Positions 9,395-21,460 of a stretch of 64,000 bases of DNA are shown one piece after another. This DNA is from Halomonas sp. McH1-25 (lineage in GTDB: Bacteria > Pseudomonadota > Gammaproteobacteria > Pseudomonadales > Halomonadaceae). The stretch lies in assembly GCF_022348165.1 (NCBI RefSeq), contig NZ_JAKRFI010000005.1, positions 124,001 through 188,000 of the forward strand, in the 5' to 3' direction. A model generated the notes under the pieces. The model made no database searches. It was not told the DNA's origin and saw nothing but the letters and a program-made list of their open reading frames with translations. The position numbers were made by a program, and so were the translations under genes. Each line of letters opens with the position of its first letter. Position 1 is the first letter of the stretch.

Positions 9395-10501
9395 TCAGGC
9401 ACGCCTTTCAAGCAGTACGCCGCATTCGCAATGGTTCGTCCAGGGAAACTGATCGAACAGCGCGAAGCGTCGGACGGCGTGGGTATCGTGCAACTGCTTC
9501 AGATTATCCAACAGGGTCGCCGGATTGCAGGAAATATAGACGATACGCGGATATTCCCTGAGACGCTCACAGCTCTGCGGATCCAGCCCGGCGCGGGGCG
9601 GATCGACCAGTACCGTGGTGAAATCGTAGTCGTCCAGCGCCATCTCGGCCACTCTGCGTCCGTGCTTCTCGCCGGCCAGGGCCTGAGAAAACTCCTCGGC
9701 GGACATGCGCGCCACCACGGCATTGTCGATGCCGTTGGCGGCGAGATTGACGTTGGCGGAGGCCACCGAGGTACGCGAAATCTCCGTGGCCAGAACACGT
9801 CGGAAGTTCTCGGCCAGCGCCACGGTAAAATTGCCATTGCCGCAGTACAGTTCGACGAGATCTCCCGTCTGGCTATGGGCCGTCACGTCCCTCGCCCAGT
9901 GCAACATGGCCTGGCTGATGCGCGCGTTGGGTTGGGTAAAGCTGTTCTCGACCTGCTGATACGCCAATAACCGCCCGTCAACCTCGAGCCGCTCCCAGAC
10001 GTGGTCGCGATCCAGGATTAAGCGCTGCTTGCGGGCCCGACCGATGATGGAAACGCCCAAATGCGCCTGTAGCCGATGCGCATCGCGCTCCCAGTCCTCG
10101 TCCAGCGGCCGATGATAGATCATGGTAATCAGCGCTTCGCCGGCGAGGCTGGTCAGGAACTCGACCTGAAACAACTTGCGTCGCAATACGGGGTTATCCC
10201 GCACGGCATCGAGCAACTGAGGCATCAGTTCATTGATTCGCCGACTGGCGACAGGATACTGATCGAGCCGGACAACCGTTTTTTTCTTTGGATCCTCGGG
10301 ATCCACCTCGAACATCGCATAATACAGGTCGTCGCCTTCATGCCAGACGCGGAACTCGCAGCGCTGCCGATAATGGCTGGGTGGTGAGGCATACACCTCG
10401 AGCGCGGGTGCATCGAGCGGTGCGAAGCGTTCGATCAGAAAATCGCGTTTGGCGTCCAGCTGTTCCTGATAACGCTCAGGGTCGACGACGGGTATGGCCA
10501 C
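9395..10501 (-). CDS. trmA: tRNA (uracil-5-)-methyltransferase
   Basis: 368 residues, the usual TrmA length. It makes m5U54 (the T of the T-loop) in tRNA with SAM. Visible are QRCEFRVWH in the N-terminal half, the SAM motif ELYCGNGNFT near residue 218, DPPRAGLD and the catalytic-cysteine motif YISCNPATL near residue 325, with the general-base glutamate expected near the C-terminal CECGVLLERR. It follows murI by 46 bp on the same strand, so it may be the third gene of a lysR-murI-trmA transcript. Confidence 0.96.
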   Translation of the reverse strand: MAIPVVDPERYQEQLDAKRDFLIERFAPLDAPALEVYASPPSHYRQRCEFRVWHEGDDLYYAMFEVDPEDPKKKTVVRLDQYPVASRRINELMPQLLDAVRDNPVLRRKLFQVEFLTSLAGEALITMIYHRPLDEDWERDAHRLQAHLGVSIIGRARKQRLILDRDHVWERLEVDGRLLAYQQVENSFTQPNARISQAMLHWARDVTAHSQTGDLVELYCGNGNFTVALAENFRRVLATEISRTSVASANVNLAANGIDNAVVARMSAEEFSQALAGEKHGRRVAEMALDDYDFTTVLVDPPRAGLDPQSCERLREYPRIVYISCNPATLLDNLKQLHDTHAVRRFALFDQFPWTNHCECGVLLERRA

Positions 10502-10547
10502 GTAGTCTCCTTGCTTGATGAAAATGCATGAAAAGCGAAACGGTTAT

Positions 10548-11345
10548 TCAGCGCAGAACCTGCGGCAGGGTCTGCACCTCGAGCCACTGCGGGGCGGCAA
10601 AGCCATAGCTCGACAACGCAACGGACAGCGCCGGTGAAGGAGCCGTGGCCCAAGCCTCGTCACTGCCACTGGTACGCATAATTTCGGGAACGACGCTGAT
10701 GACGCGGCGTGCAATGGCCGCCCCCGAGTCGATCCACTCGATCGCCTTCGGGGCCTGGGTACGCAGCTGCTCGACCAGCAGCGGGAAATGGGTGCACCCG
10801 AGCACCACGGTATCGAGCTCAGGACTCTTCCAGAGCGGCGCCAACTCCGCCGCCAAGAGCGCCTCATCGAGCTCTAGTCCCGCCAACTTGCGCTCGGCCA
10901 GGGTCACCAGGCCATCGGCAGCCACCCGGATCACACGGCATTGAGCCGCAAAGTCGCGAATCAACGCATCGGTATAAGGACGATTCACGGTGGCCGAGGT
11001 GGCCAACAGCCCTATCGTCCCGCTACGCGTGGTCATTGCCGCCGGCTTGATGGCCGGCACGGTGCCCACCACGGGAATATCCAACCGGCTACGCAACTCA
11101 GCCAGGGCCAGCGTACTCGCCGTATTGCAGGCCACGACCAGCACGCCAGCACTACAGGCCTCCACGCCAGCGAGGCAGACATCGACGATACGCCCCACCA
11201 GCCAAGCGTCGGGCTTGGTGCCATAGGGCAGCATGGCGTTGTCACAGACATAGGCCAGAGCGGCTTCAGGCAGGCGATGGCGTATCGCAGCGGCGACGGA
11301 CAACCCGCCGACACCGGAATCGAAAACGAGAACCGGCCCCTTCAT
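10548..11345 (-). CDS. murI: glutamate racemase
   Basis: 265 residues. It interconverts L- and D-glutamate in the cytoplasm and supplies D-Glu for peptidoglycan. The family signature FDSGVGGLSV opens the protein. The two catalytic cysteines lie in VVACNTAST (residue about 74) and VLGCTHFPLL (about 183). The start codon overlaps the stop of the upstream lysR-type gene by 4 bp (ATGA), suggesting translational coupling, which is unusual for this housekeeping gene. Confidence 0.95.
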   Translation of the reverse strand: MKGPVLVFDSGVGGLSVAAAIRHRLPEAALAYVCDNAMLPYGTKPDAWLVGRIVDVCLAGVEACSAGVLVVACNTASTLALAELRSRLDIPVVGTVPAIKPAAMTTRSGTIGLLATSATVNRPYTDALIRDFAAQCRVIRVAADGLVTLAERKLAGLELDEALLAAELAPLWKSPELDTVVLGCTHFPLLVEQLRTQAPKAIEWIDSGAAIARRVISVVPEIMRTSGSDEAWATAPSPALSVALSSYGFAAPQWLEVQTLPQVLR

Positions 11346-12235
11346 CCATGCCCCTCGACGAAATGCTCGCGCAGCGTATGGATCAGCGCCTGCAGGCGAG
11401 CCGGCATGAAATCGCGCTCGGCATAGAGCAGATAGACGCCGAGCGGCTGGGTTACGAACTCATCCAGGACATGCACCAGGCGCCCCCTGGCGACCTCCGG
11501 CTCGCCCAGGAAGGCTGGCTTGTAGACGAGCCCCATACCTCGCGAAGCCGCTTCGGCCAAGGCTCGGCCGTTGTTGCACGTCATGACCGGCTGGAAACGG
11601 TAGCGTTGCAGCTTGCCGTCAACGATGAAGGTCCAACTGGGGCCGCCGCGTTGCAAGCTGTAATGCAGGCAACGATGCATGCGCAGCTCATCGGGATGAC
11701 GCGGAACGCCATGGCGTTTCAGGTAGCTGGGAGCGGCATAGACATGTCTTGGCATCGGCATCAGGCGGCGCGCAATCAGACTCGAGTCCTCGAGCTCGCC
11801 GATACGCACGACCAGGTCGAAATCCTCGGCCAACGGGTCGACACGGCGATCTTCCAGCATTACTTCCAACTGCACGGCCGGATGCTTGTGTTCGAAAGCC
11901 TGCAATGCCGGCACCAGCTCGCGAACGCCGAAATCGAGCGGTGCAGACAGGCGCAGCCTGCCACGGATTTCGCCCCGCTGCTCACCCAGCCCTGCTTCCA
12001 GTTCGTGCAGCTCGTCGAGTAGGCGCGCCGCGCCGCGCAGATAACGCTCGCCTTCGGCCGTCAGGTGCAGGCGCCGTGTCGTTCGGGTCAACAGCCTTAC
12101 CCCGAGTTGCGCCTCCAGACCCGCCACCTGCTTGCTGACCATGGCATTGGACAGGCCCAGCCGACGGGCACCGCCCGCGAAGCTGCCGGCCTCGACCACG
12201 GCGCGAAAGGTCTGCATTGCCTGAAGCCGATCCAT
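11342..12235 (-). CDS. LysR-family transcriptional regulator (CrgA-like)
   Basis: 297 residues from the chosen start MDRLQAMQTF at 12235, which is preceded by GGTGAGG; an upstream in-frame ATG at 12268 would add 11 unconserved residues. The N-terminal winged helix has the LysR pattern (FRAVVEAGSFAGGARRLGLS, then VSKQVAGLEAQLGVRLLTRTT). The C-terminal substrate-binding domain begins near residue 90 (GRLRLSAPLDFG). It resembles the CrgA/DsdC-like subgroup. It overlaps murI by 4 bp and is divergent from SOS-controlled umuDC. The target genes and inducer cannot be told from the sequence. Confidence 0.9.
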   Translation of the reverse strand: MDRLQAMQTFRAVVEAGSFAGGARRLGLSNAMVSKQVAGLEAQLGVRLLTRTTRRLHLTAEGERYLRGAARLLDELHELEAGLGEQRGEIRGRLRLSAPLDFGVRELVPALQAFEHKHPAVQLEVMLEDRRVDPLAEDFDLVVRIGELEDSSLIARRLMPMPRHVYAAPSYLKRHGVPRHPDELRMHRCLHYSLQRGGPSWTFIVDGKLQRYRFQPVMTCNNGRALAEAASRGMGLVYKPAFLGEPEVARGRLVHVLDEFVTQPLGVYLLYAERDFMPARLQALIHTLREHFVEGHG

Positions 12236-12316
12236 CCCCGTGTCCTCACCGTTTCCACTGCTGCGCATTCTACCTGACCGACACCCAACTGGCCCGACCC
12301 TTGTCGGCCTTTTAAA

Positions 12317-12336
12317 TACTGGTTATTTTTACAGTA
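12317..12336 (+). promoter_or_regulatory. LexA (SOS) box upstream of umuDC
   Basis: TACTG (12317-12321), ten bases, then CAGTA (12332-12336). This is a complete dyad of the gammaproteobacterial LexA consensus TACTG-N10-CAGTA with an AT-rich core. It lies 29 bp before the chosen umuD start, where LexA would block transcription of umuDC. It also sits about 80 bp from the divergent lysR start. Confidence 0.9.
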
Positions 12337-12365
12337 TCAATATTGTTGCTCATCGAGGTATGTCC

Positions 12366-12800
12366 ATGAATGTCAGCCGCTTTGCTTACGCCTCATCCAA
12401 GAACTCTTCCCTCTTGGCCCCTAGTCCCAAGCAACGCGGAGCCAGCGGCTTTCCTTCACCCGCCGACGATTACCTTGAAGTGGCATTGGACCTCGATCGC
12501 TATCTGGTGCCCCGCCCCGCCTCGACCTTTTTCATGCGCGTCAGTGGGCATGGGCTGGTCCAGGCAGGCTTTCATGACAAGGATCTCCTGATCGTCGATC
12601 GAGCGCTGACGCCCCGTGCCAATGACTGGGTCATAGCGACCATCGACGGTACCCTGAGCCTGCAACGTCTGGTTAGCCAGGCCAGCCGGTTCTGGCTACA
12701 GGGCGGGGATAGTCGCCAGGCCCGAATTCCGCTCGATGGTGAACGCGACCACCGGCTCTGGGGCCGGGTCTGTTATGTCATTCATGCCCTGCACCGGTGA
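12366..12800 (+). CDS. umuD: UmuD-like protein lacking the autoprotease Ser and Lys
   Basis: 144 residues from ATG 12366, chosen because GAGG at 12355-12358 is correctly spaced; ATG 12360 is too close. It aligns end to end with UmuD: GFPSPADDYLE after the cleavage position, then LDLDRYLVPRPAST, SGHGLVQAGF, DLLIVDRALT and DGTLSLQRL. In E. coli UmuD the nucleophile is the Ser of SGDSM (S60) and the base is K97 of TVKKL. Here these are Gly63 and Gln100, so self-cleavage is predicted to be lost. The bond matching Cys24-Gly25 is Ser27-Gly28. It is coupled to an intact umuC downstream and driven by an SOS box. It may act permanently in the uncleaved form or heterodimerise with another UmuD; this is inference. 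Confidence 0.88.
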   Translation: MNVSRFAYASSKNSSLLAPSPKQRGASGFPSPADDYLEVALDLDRYLVPRPASTFFMRVSGHGLVQAGFHDKDLLIVDRALTPRANDWVIATIDGTLSLQRLVSQASRFWLQGGDSRQARIPLDGERDHRLWGRVCYVIHALHR

Positions 12801-12808
12801 GGCTCGCC

Positions 12809-14068
12809 ATGTACGCACTGATCGACTGCAACAATTTCTTCGTCAGTTGCGAGCGCCTGTTCGATCCTGCCCTGGAGGGCATGCCGGTCGGCGTCCTGTC
12901 GAACAACGACGGCTGCATCATTGCACGCTCAGAGGAGCTCAAGGCCTTGGGGATCGCCATGGGCATGCCGATGCATCAGATTCCTTCCATGCAGCGGCAA
13001 AGGATCGTATTCAAATCCTCGAATTATGCGCTTTACGGCGACCTCTCGAGCCGGGTGCAACGGGTATTGGCGGCACGCGTACCCGCCCTCGAGCCTTACT
13101 CCATCGATGAGTGCTTTCTCGACCTGCGCGGCATGAGCAACGATCTGGATGCCTTGGGACGCGAGCTCGTGCACGCGGTGGAGCGCGAGGTTGGCCTGCC
13201 CGTCTCACTGGGCATCGCCCCGACACGCACCCTTGCCAAACTGGCCAATCGTCGCGCCAAAGGGATGCCCGGACGCCCCCAGCTGTGTCTATGGCCGGAC
13301 GCGAACGCCCCCGACCTCAGCCATTTTTTGCGTCAGCTCCCGGTCAAGGCCGTCTGGGGCATCGGCAGCCGGCTCGCGTTAAGGCTAGCCAGCCTGGGAA
13401 TCGACAATGCAGCAGCGCTTCGCGATGCCCCGGAAGCCCTGCTGCGCAAGCGTTTTAGCGTAGTGATGGCCAGGACGGCCCGGGAACTGCGCGGAACGCC
13501 CTGCCTGGAAGCCCATGACCTCGACACCCCACGGCGCAGTATTCTCTGCTCGCGCTCGTTCGGTCGGCTACTCAACGAACGTGATCAGCTCAGCGACGCA
13601 CTACGCCATCATTGCCAACGCGCCGGGGAAAAGCTACGCCGCGACGACATGCTGGCCAGCGCCATCGGCGTGTTCCTGCGCACCAACCCTCACCATGCGG
13701 GCCCGCAACAATCCCATCCGTTATGGACGATGCTCCCGTTTCCCAGTGCCGACACGTTGCGACTCAATCATTACGCTCAACGCCTGCTGGCCGAGTTGTG
13801 GCAGCCGGGCATCGCCTACCAAAAGCTTGGCGTCATGTTGGCGGACCTGTCGCCCCGTCGCGGTAGCCAAACGTCACTCTTCGAGGGGCACGAGCCTGCT
13901 CGTCAGGAAGCATTGATGCAGACCTGGGATGCCATTCATCGACGCTATGGACGCCATGCGCTCACACTGGGGTTGCAGTGCCGGAACGCAGCCTGGCAAA
14001 TGAACAGTCGCTACCATTCACCGCGTTACACGACGCGCTGGGATGAGTTGCCCCAGGTGAGCACATGA
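12809..14068 (+). CDS. umuC: DNA polymerase V catalytic subunit UmuC
   Basis: 419 residues from ATG 12809, which has GGTGAGG seven bases upstream; the in-frame GTG at 12797 overlaps the umuD stop and is less likely. It is the Y-family translesion polymerase of the SOS response. The metal-binding residues are present: the Asp of YALIDCNNFF at the N-terminus and the Asp-Glu of YSIDECFLDL near residue 100. RRAKGMPGRPQLCLWPD and the HhH region follow, and the end SPRYTTRWDEL is the typical UmuC tail. It starts 8 bp after umuD in one operon. Confidence 0.96.
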   Translation: MYALIDCNNFFVSCERLFDPALEGMPVGVLSNNDGCIIARSEELKALGIAMGMPMHQIPSMQRQRIVFKSSNYALYGDLSSRVQRVLAARVPALEPYSIDECFLDLRGMSNDLDALGRELVHAVEREVGLPVSLGIAPTRTLAKLANRRAKGMPGRPQLCLWPDANAPDLSHFLRQLPVKAVWGIGSRLALRLASLGIDNAAALRDAPEALLRKRFSVVMARTARELRGTPCLEAHDLDTPRRSILCSRSFGRLLNERDQLSDALRHHCQRAGEKLRRDDMLASAIGVFLRTNPHHAGPQQSHPLWTMLPFPSADTLRLNHYAQRLLAELWQPGIAYQKLGVMLADLSPRRGSQTSLFEGHEPARQEALMQTWDAIHRRYGRHALTLGLQCRNAAWQMNSRYHSPRYTTRWDELPQVST

Positions 14069-14105
14069 AGGCCGACCTAAAGGCCAGCCCATGACTCAGG
14101 CACAC

Positions 14106-14657
14106 TCAGGCAAAAGGCGATGGGGCGTTGCGGAATTCGGTATACAGCTCGGGATAGGCATTCTGAAGGCGTTCCAGCTCGGCCTGGGCTCCCTCCGGTA
14201 GCGATTCGGCCAGCAGCTGCATTTCCTCTTCGTCGAGGTGTTCGCGCATGAGGGGAAACAGCTCTTCACGCTCCGAGCGCAAATAGGCGCGATGCGCATC
14301 GAGATAGGCTTTCAGATCGTCGGCGAAACGATCCATGGGTATCACGGCATCCATGAGGATCATGTCGATGTCCTGGGAAAGGCGAGCCAGACGCTCATTA
14401 AGCGCTTGATAGTCTTCAGCGAGTCGACATCCCAGCGCATTGGCCTCGGCGACCTTGGTCAGCAGTTGTTCGCTGCAGATTCGCTCCAGCGGCACGGCAA
14501 ACCCCGTCATATAATCGAGAATGAAATCCACTACCTCGCGTACGAGATGGAAGTCAGGACGCTCGCCATGATCCAGCGTTTTGTGCTTGAGCGCGAGCAC
14601 GTGCAGCAGCCGCGCCATATTGGCATGATCCTGGCGCAGTTGAGTGAGCATGGGCAT
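14106..14657 (-). CDS. hemerythrin-like HHE-domain protein
   Basis: 183 residues, all-helical. It has the spaced His/Glu pattern of hemerythrin-like proteins: RQDHANMARLL near the N-terminus, HLVREVVDFILDYM near residue 40 and AHRAYLRSEREELFPLMREHL near residue 130. Such proteins bind a di-iron centre and sense or store oxygen, iron or NO; which applies here is unknown. A GGAGA ribosome site precedes the two candidate starts (14657 and 14651). It is convergent with umuC and divergent from rarA. Confidence 0.8.
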   Translation of the reverse strand: MPMLTQLRQDHANMARLLHVLALKHKTLDHGERPDFHLVREVVDFILDYMTGFAVPLERICSEQLLTKVAEANALGCRLAEDYQALNERLARLSQDIDMILMDAVIPMDRFADDLKAYLDAHRAYLRSEREELFPLMREHLDEEEMQLLAESLPEGAQAELERLQNAYPELYTEFRNAPSPFA

Positions 14658-14959
14658 GGTAGGAGTCTCCTCTGCTTACGTGGACCGACGTTGGAGTATC
14701 GCCACGCTGACTACAGTTTAGGTGATGGCGTTTACCTTCATGCAGCTGTCCATGCCCCACGCTACACGAGAGCCACGGGGCACAACGGCAAGCCTGTAGC
14801 CCGCTACACGAGCCGGAATGTTTACCCTAGTGGCTATATTGCAATCGCGCTCGTTGAAAAAGCAAAAGACGCTATCGATTCCCTAGGAACACGCCTAACG
14901 CGTGGTATCGTTCATGCAACGCGATTCTTGCGACTCCAACCACCGGAACGACGGTTTTC
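14658..14959. other. divergent intergenic region, hemerythrin-like gene / rarA
   Basis: About 300 bp between the two divergent starts. It presumably carries both promoters. I see no convincing -35/-10 pair, no RNA gene and no inverted repeat of note. Confidence 0.5.
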
Positions 14960-16297
14960 ATGGATTTGTTCAGCCACGCTTCCCAAGACAGCGCCCCCTT
15001 GGCATTTAGAATGCGCCCACGGCGCCTCGACGACTATATCGGACAACAGGCCCTGGTTGGGCCAGGCAAGCCACTGCGTCGCATGGCCGAGAGCGGCACG
15101 TTGCGTTCCATGATCCTGTGGGGACCGCCCGGCGTAGGCAAGACGACACTGGCCGAGATTCTTGCCGATGCCTCGGATGCCCAGCTCGAGCACTTATCGG
15201 CGGTCATGGCCGGCGTCAAGGACATTCGAGCCGCAGTGGAGCGAGCCAGGGCGGCCCAGGGGCAGCAGCGCCCTACGGTACTCTTTCTCGACGAAATCCA
15301 TCGTCTCAACAAGAGCCAGCAGGATGCCCTGTTGCCGCATGTGGAATCGGGCTTGCTAACCTTGATCGGCGCCACCACCGAGAACCCCTCGTTCGAGGTC
15401 AATTCGGCACTCCTGTCACGGGCTCGTGTCTATGTGCTCAAGAAGCTCGACGAGGCAGACCTGATCGACGTTATGCGTCGTGCTCTGCAGGATCGCGATC
15501 GAGGCCTCGGCCAGCGCAACATTCAGGTGGAGGATGAGGTACTCGCCATCTTGGCACGGGCAAGTGGCGGCGACGCCAGGCGCGCCCTTGGCCTGCTCGA
15601 GACGGCCTGCGACTTTACCGTAGAGGATCAGGGCCAGGAGCGCCTGGCCAAGGAGACCTTGGCCGAGATCATCGGTCATCAGGCCAGCGCTTTCGACAAG
15701 CAGGGTGACCATTACTACGATCTATTGTCGGCGATTCATAAGTCGGTGCGCTCGTCGCGACCCGATGCGGCGCTGCTGTACATGGCGCAGTTCATGCAGG
15801 GGGGAGGCGATCCACTGGATGTCATCCGCCGCCTGGCGGCCATCGCTTCGGAAGACGTCGGCAATGCCGAGCCTCGTGCCTTGCCACTGGTCATGGCCGC
15901 CTGGGACGCCTACCTGCGCCTCGGCGACTACGAAGGTCAGCGCGCCATCGCGCATGCGGCGATTCACCTGGCTGTCGCGCCCAAGAGCAATGCCATCGAC
16001 CAGGCCTGGAAACGCGCCAAGGGCTTTGTGGCCGAACATCCCGATATCGAGGTCCCCACCTATTTGCGCAATGCACCGACCCGACTCATGGCCTCGCTGG
16101 GTCACGGCGAGGGGTATCGCTATGCGCATAACGAGCCCCACGGTTACCCGGCAGGCAGCGCCCACGATTGTTGGCCGGATCAGGTACCGCGCCGGCGCTT
16201 CTTCGAACCCAGCGAGTACGGGCAGGAAAAACGCTTCAAGCAGATGCTCGACTACCGCGCCGAGTTGGACAGCCAGGCCGACGGCGAGGTCGAATGA
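14960..16297 (+). CDS. rarA: replication-associated recombination ATPase RarA (MgsA)
   Basis: 445 residues. It is an AAA+ ATPase related to the clamp loader that acts at stalled replication forks. It has RPRRLDDYIGQQALVG at the N-terminus, Walker A GPPGVGKTT near residue 55, Walker B LFLDEIHRLNKSQQDALL and sensor GATTENPSFEVN. The C-terminal tetramerisation region has SALHKS-like LSAIHKSVRSS and the conserved HGEGYRYAHNEPHGYPAG. In many relatives rarA follows lolA. Here lolA is convergent, with a shared terminator between them. Confidence 0.96.
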   Translation: MDLFSHASQDSAPLAFRMRPRRLDDYIGQQALVGPGKPLRRMAESGTLRSMILWGPPGVGKTTLAEILADASDAQLEHLSAVMAGVKDIRAAVERARAAQGQQRPTVLFLDEIHRLNKSQQDALLPHVESGLLTLIGATTENPSFEVNSALLSRARVYVLKKLDEADLIDVMRRALQDRDRGLGQRNIQVEDEVLAILARASGGDARRALGLLETACDFTVEDQGQERLAKETLAEIIGHQASAFDKQGDHYYDLLSAIHKSVRSSRPDAALLYMAQFMQGGGDPLDVIRRLAAIASEDVGNAEPRALPLVMAAWDAYLRLGDYEGQRAIAHAAIHLAVAPKSNAIDQAWKRAKGFVAEHPDIEVPTYLRNAPTRLMASLGHGEGYRYAHNEPHGYPAGSAHDCWPDQVPRRRFFEPSEYGQEKRFKQMLDYRAELDSQADGEVE

Positions 16298-16306
16298 TGT
16301 GCATAA

Positions 16307-16340
16307 GAAAACCCCGCTGAGCGACGCTCACCGGGGTTTG
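16307..16340. terminator. bidirectional terminator between rarA and lolA
   Basis: AAACCCCG (16309-16316) pairs with CGGGGTTT (16332-16339), and an inner stem TGAGC/GCTCA closes the loop. The A-run on one side and T-run on the other allow use from both convergent genes. Confidence 0.85.
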
Positions 16341-16361
16341 CACGATACGGAAGCCCGTTGT

Positions 16362-16994
16362 TCAGTAAGCTTCCTGGATCACATCGGCGCCTTCGGGCAC
16401 CTGAAATTCGAACCGGGACGGCTCGACTGCAGAGTTAGCCTCGACATTGGAGAAGGCAATCGCCGTACGCTGACCGGTACTGTCGCTCATCTGCAGTCCG
16501 CGCAACTGCTCGCCACGGAAGGTCAGCTTGAGATCCTCGAACAGCGTGTCGGGTGATTTGGGAAGCAAGGTAAAGGTCTCCGTCGTGCCCTGCTGTTGAC
16601 GGGACACGTCGTAGTTCTCGGTCAATGCATTGGCCTTGCCGGACAGCAGCAGCGCCGGGGTGTGGGTGACACGCATGTCGAGGGGCTGGATGGTCACCTG
16701 CTCGAGGTCGGGATCGTAGAGATAGACGTCCTGCCCATCGGACACCACGACCTGACGATACGGGGCCTCGACTTCCCACCGGAACTGGCCGGGACGTGAC
16801 AGCCAGATATGGCCGCTAGCCTCCTGTAGGCGCTGGCCGGAACCATCGAGGATCTGCTGGTCGAAATCGGCGGAATAGGTCTTCAATGGCTCGAGCAGGT
16901 CGCTCAGGCGCTCGGCCGCCTGTTCGTCGGCGTTGGCCAGCATGGGCATCATCAGGGCTGCACCCAGTACAGCCAGGCTTTTCATCAACTTCAT
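16362..16994 (-). CDS. lolA: outer-membrane lipoprotein carrier protein LolA
   Basis: 210 residues from ATG 16994, which has AAGGAG five bases upstream; a longer start at 17012 lacks a site. It is the periplasmic chaperone that takes lipoproteins from LolCDE to LolB. The signal peptide runs MKLMKSLAVLGAALMMPMLANA, with cleavage after Ala22. The mature part has the LolA pattern: FDQQILDGSGQRLQEASGHIW, RPGQFRWEVEAPYRQ and DGQDVYLYDPDLEQV. It is downstream of ftsK on the same strand, but a strong hairpin separates them. Confidence 0.95.
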   Translation of the reverse strand: MKLMKSLAVLGAALMMPMLANADEQAAERLSDLLEPLKTYSADFDQQILDGSGQRLQEASGHIWLSRPGQFRWEVEAPYRQVVVSDGQDVYLYDPDLEQVTIQPLDMRVTHTPALLLSGKANALTENYDVSRQQQGTTETFTLLPKSPDTLFEDLKLTFRGEQLRGLQMSDSTGQRTAIAFSNVEANSAVEPSRFEFQVPEGADVIQEAY

Positions 16995-17115
16995 GCCTTC
17001 TCCTTGGTTCACTCCAGTCGGACGACGCGAGTTTCGTGGCCGTCAGACCCATAGACCGCAACGCGTCGGCGATGACTGCACGACACAACGGATATCCTCA
17101 TTGTCTGCATAATGC

Positions 17116-17142
17116 AAAGCGGTGGCTATAAGCCACCGCTTT
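17116..17142 (-). terminator. terminator between ftsK and lolA
   Basis: A perfect 12-bp inverted repeat AAAGCGGTGGCT / AGCCACCGCTTT around ATA, directly after the ftsK stop. Read on the minus strand it ends in TTT and the following sequence is not T-rich, so some read-through into lolA is possible. Confidence 0.75.
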
Positions 17143-17158
17143 GGTGCAACGACTCGGG

Positions 17159-20512
<3,354 letters not shown>

Positions 20513-20731
20513 ATGACTACCCCCTTCAATACCATGCTCGCCAAAACCAGGCGCTCATCGTTCGAGCCTCTGGCGAACATGACTTATCTTTTTTCAAGGA
20601 GAACATCATACCGAGCCTGAACCGCGTGGCACAGGGGTTAGCACGCGATCACTTCCCGGGTTTGGCACAGGCATTGAGATCGCCTCCAAAGGTCGTCAGA
20701 CTGACCGACAATCACACCGGCCAACCGATCC

Positions 20732-21460
20732 ATGCCCATGCTGCCCTGGCTACCTACCCAGCCTATCGTCTTTCCGCCCCTGAATAGCGCCCTCGACGAG
20801 CCGGACGGTCTTTTGGCAGCCGGCGGTGCCCTGACGCCCGACTGGCTACTAGCCGCCTATCGACGCGGCATCTTTCCATGGTTTTCGGAAGGCCAGCCCA
20901 TTCTCTGGTGGAGCCCCAACCCCCGCCTGGTGCTGTTCCCCGAACAGCTCCGGGTGCGCCGCAGCTTGGCCAAGCGGTTGCGCAACGCCGGGTTCGAAGT
21001 CACCTTCGACCGTGACTTCGACGCTGTCATTCATGCATGCGCCAGCAGCCGCGCCGCTGCCGAGGGCACCTGGATCACCGCCCCGATGCAGCAGGCCTAT
21101 GGTCAACTGCACCGACTGGGCCATGCCCATTCCGTCGAAGTCTGGCGCAACGACCGGTTGGTCGGCGGTCTTTATGGCGTGTCCTTGGGCCGGATGTTCT
21201 TCGGCGAGTCGATGTTCAGCCTCGAAAGCGATGCCTCCAAGGTGGCATTGGTACATTTGACGCGCTACATGCAGGCCAACGGAGGCGGGCTTATCGATTG
21301 CCAAATGCATACACCCCATCTCGTCAGCCTGGGCGCCAGGGATATCGCTCGCAACGATTTCATCGACTATCTTGAGAAATACGTCGACCAACCGGCCCCG
21401 GGCTGGGACATGGACGCCATTTCGTCAGTGACGCAGGAGGTCACCCAACGTGAGCAGTAG
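20732..21460 (+). CDS. aat: leucyl/phenylalanyl-tRNA--protein transferase
   Basis: 242 residues (240 if the second Met at 20738 is used). It adds Leu or Phe from aminoacyl-tRNA to proteins with N-terminal Lys or Arg, marking them for ClpAPS. Family motifs seen are [56 protein letters not shown] and [11 protein letters not shown]. It overlaps bpt by 11 bp, so the two transferases of the N-degron pathway are translated together. Confidence 0.96.
   Translation: MPMLPWLPTQPIVFPPLNSALDEPDGLLAAGGALTPDWLLAAYRRGIFPWFSEGQPILWWSPNPRLVLFPEQLRVRRSLAKRLRNAGFEVTFDRDFDAVIHACASSRAAAEGTWITAPMQQAYGQLHRLGHAHSVEVWRNDRLVGGLYGVSLGRMFFGESMFSLESDASKVALVHLTRYMQANGGGLIDCQMHTPHLVSLGARDIARNDFIDYLEKYVDQPAPGWDMDAISSVTQEVTQREQ

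Noticed and set aside
12240-12365. Extended N-terminus of UmuD starting at 12240
   Set aside because: It would translate through the SOS box and promoter. The ATG at 12366 has a correctly spaced ribosome site and gives the usual UmuD length.
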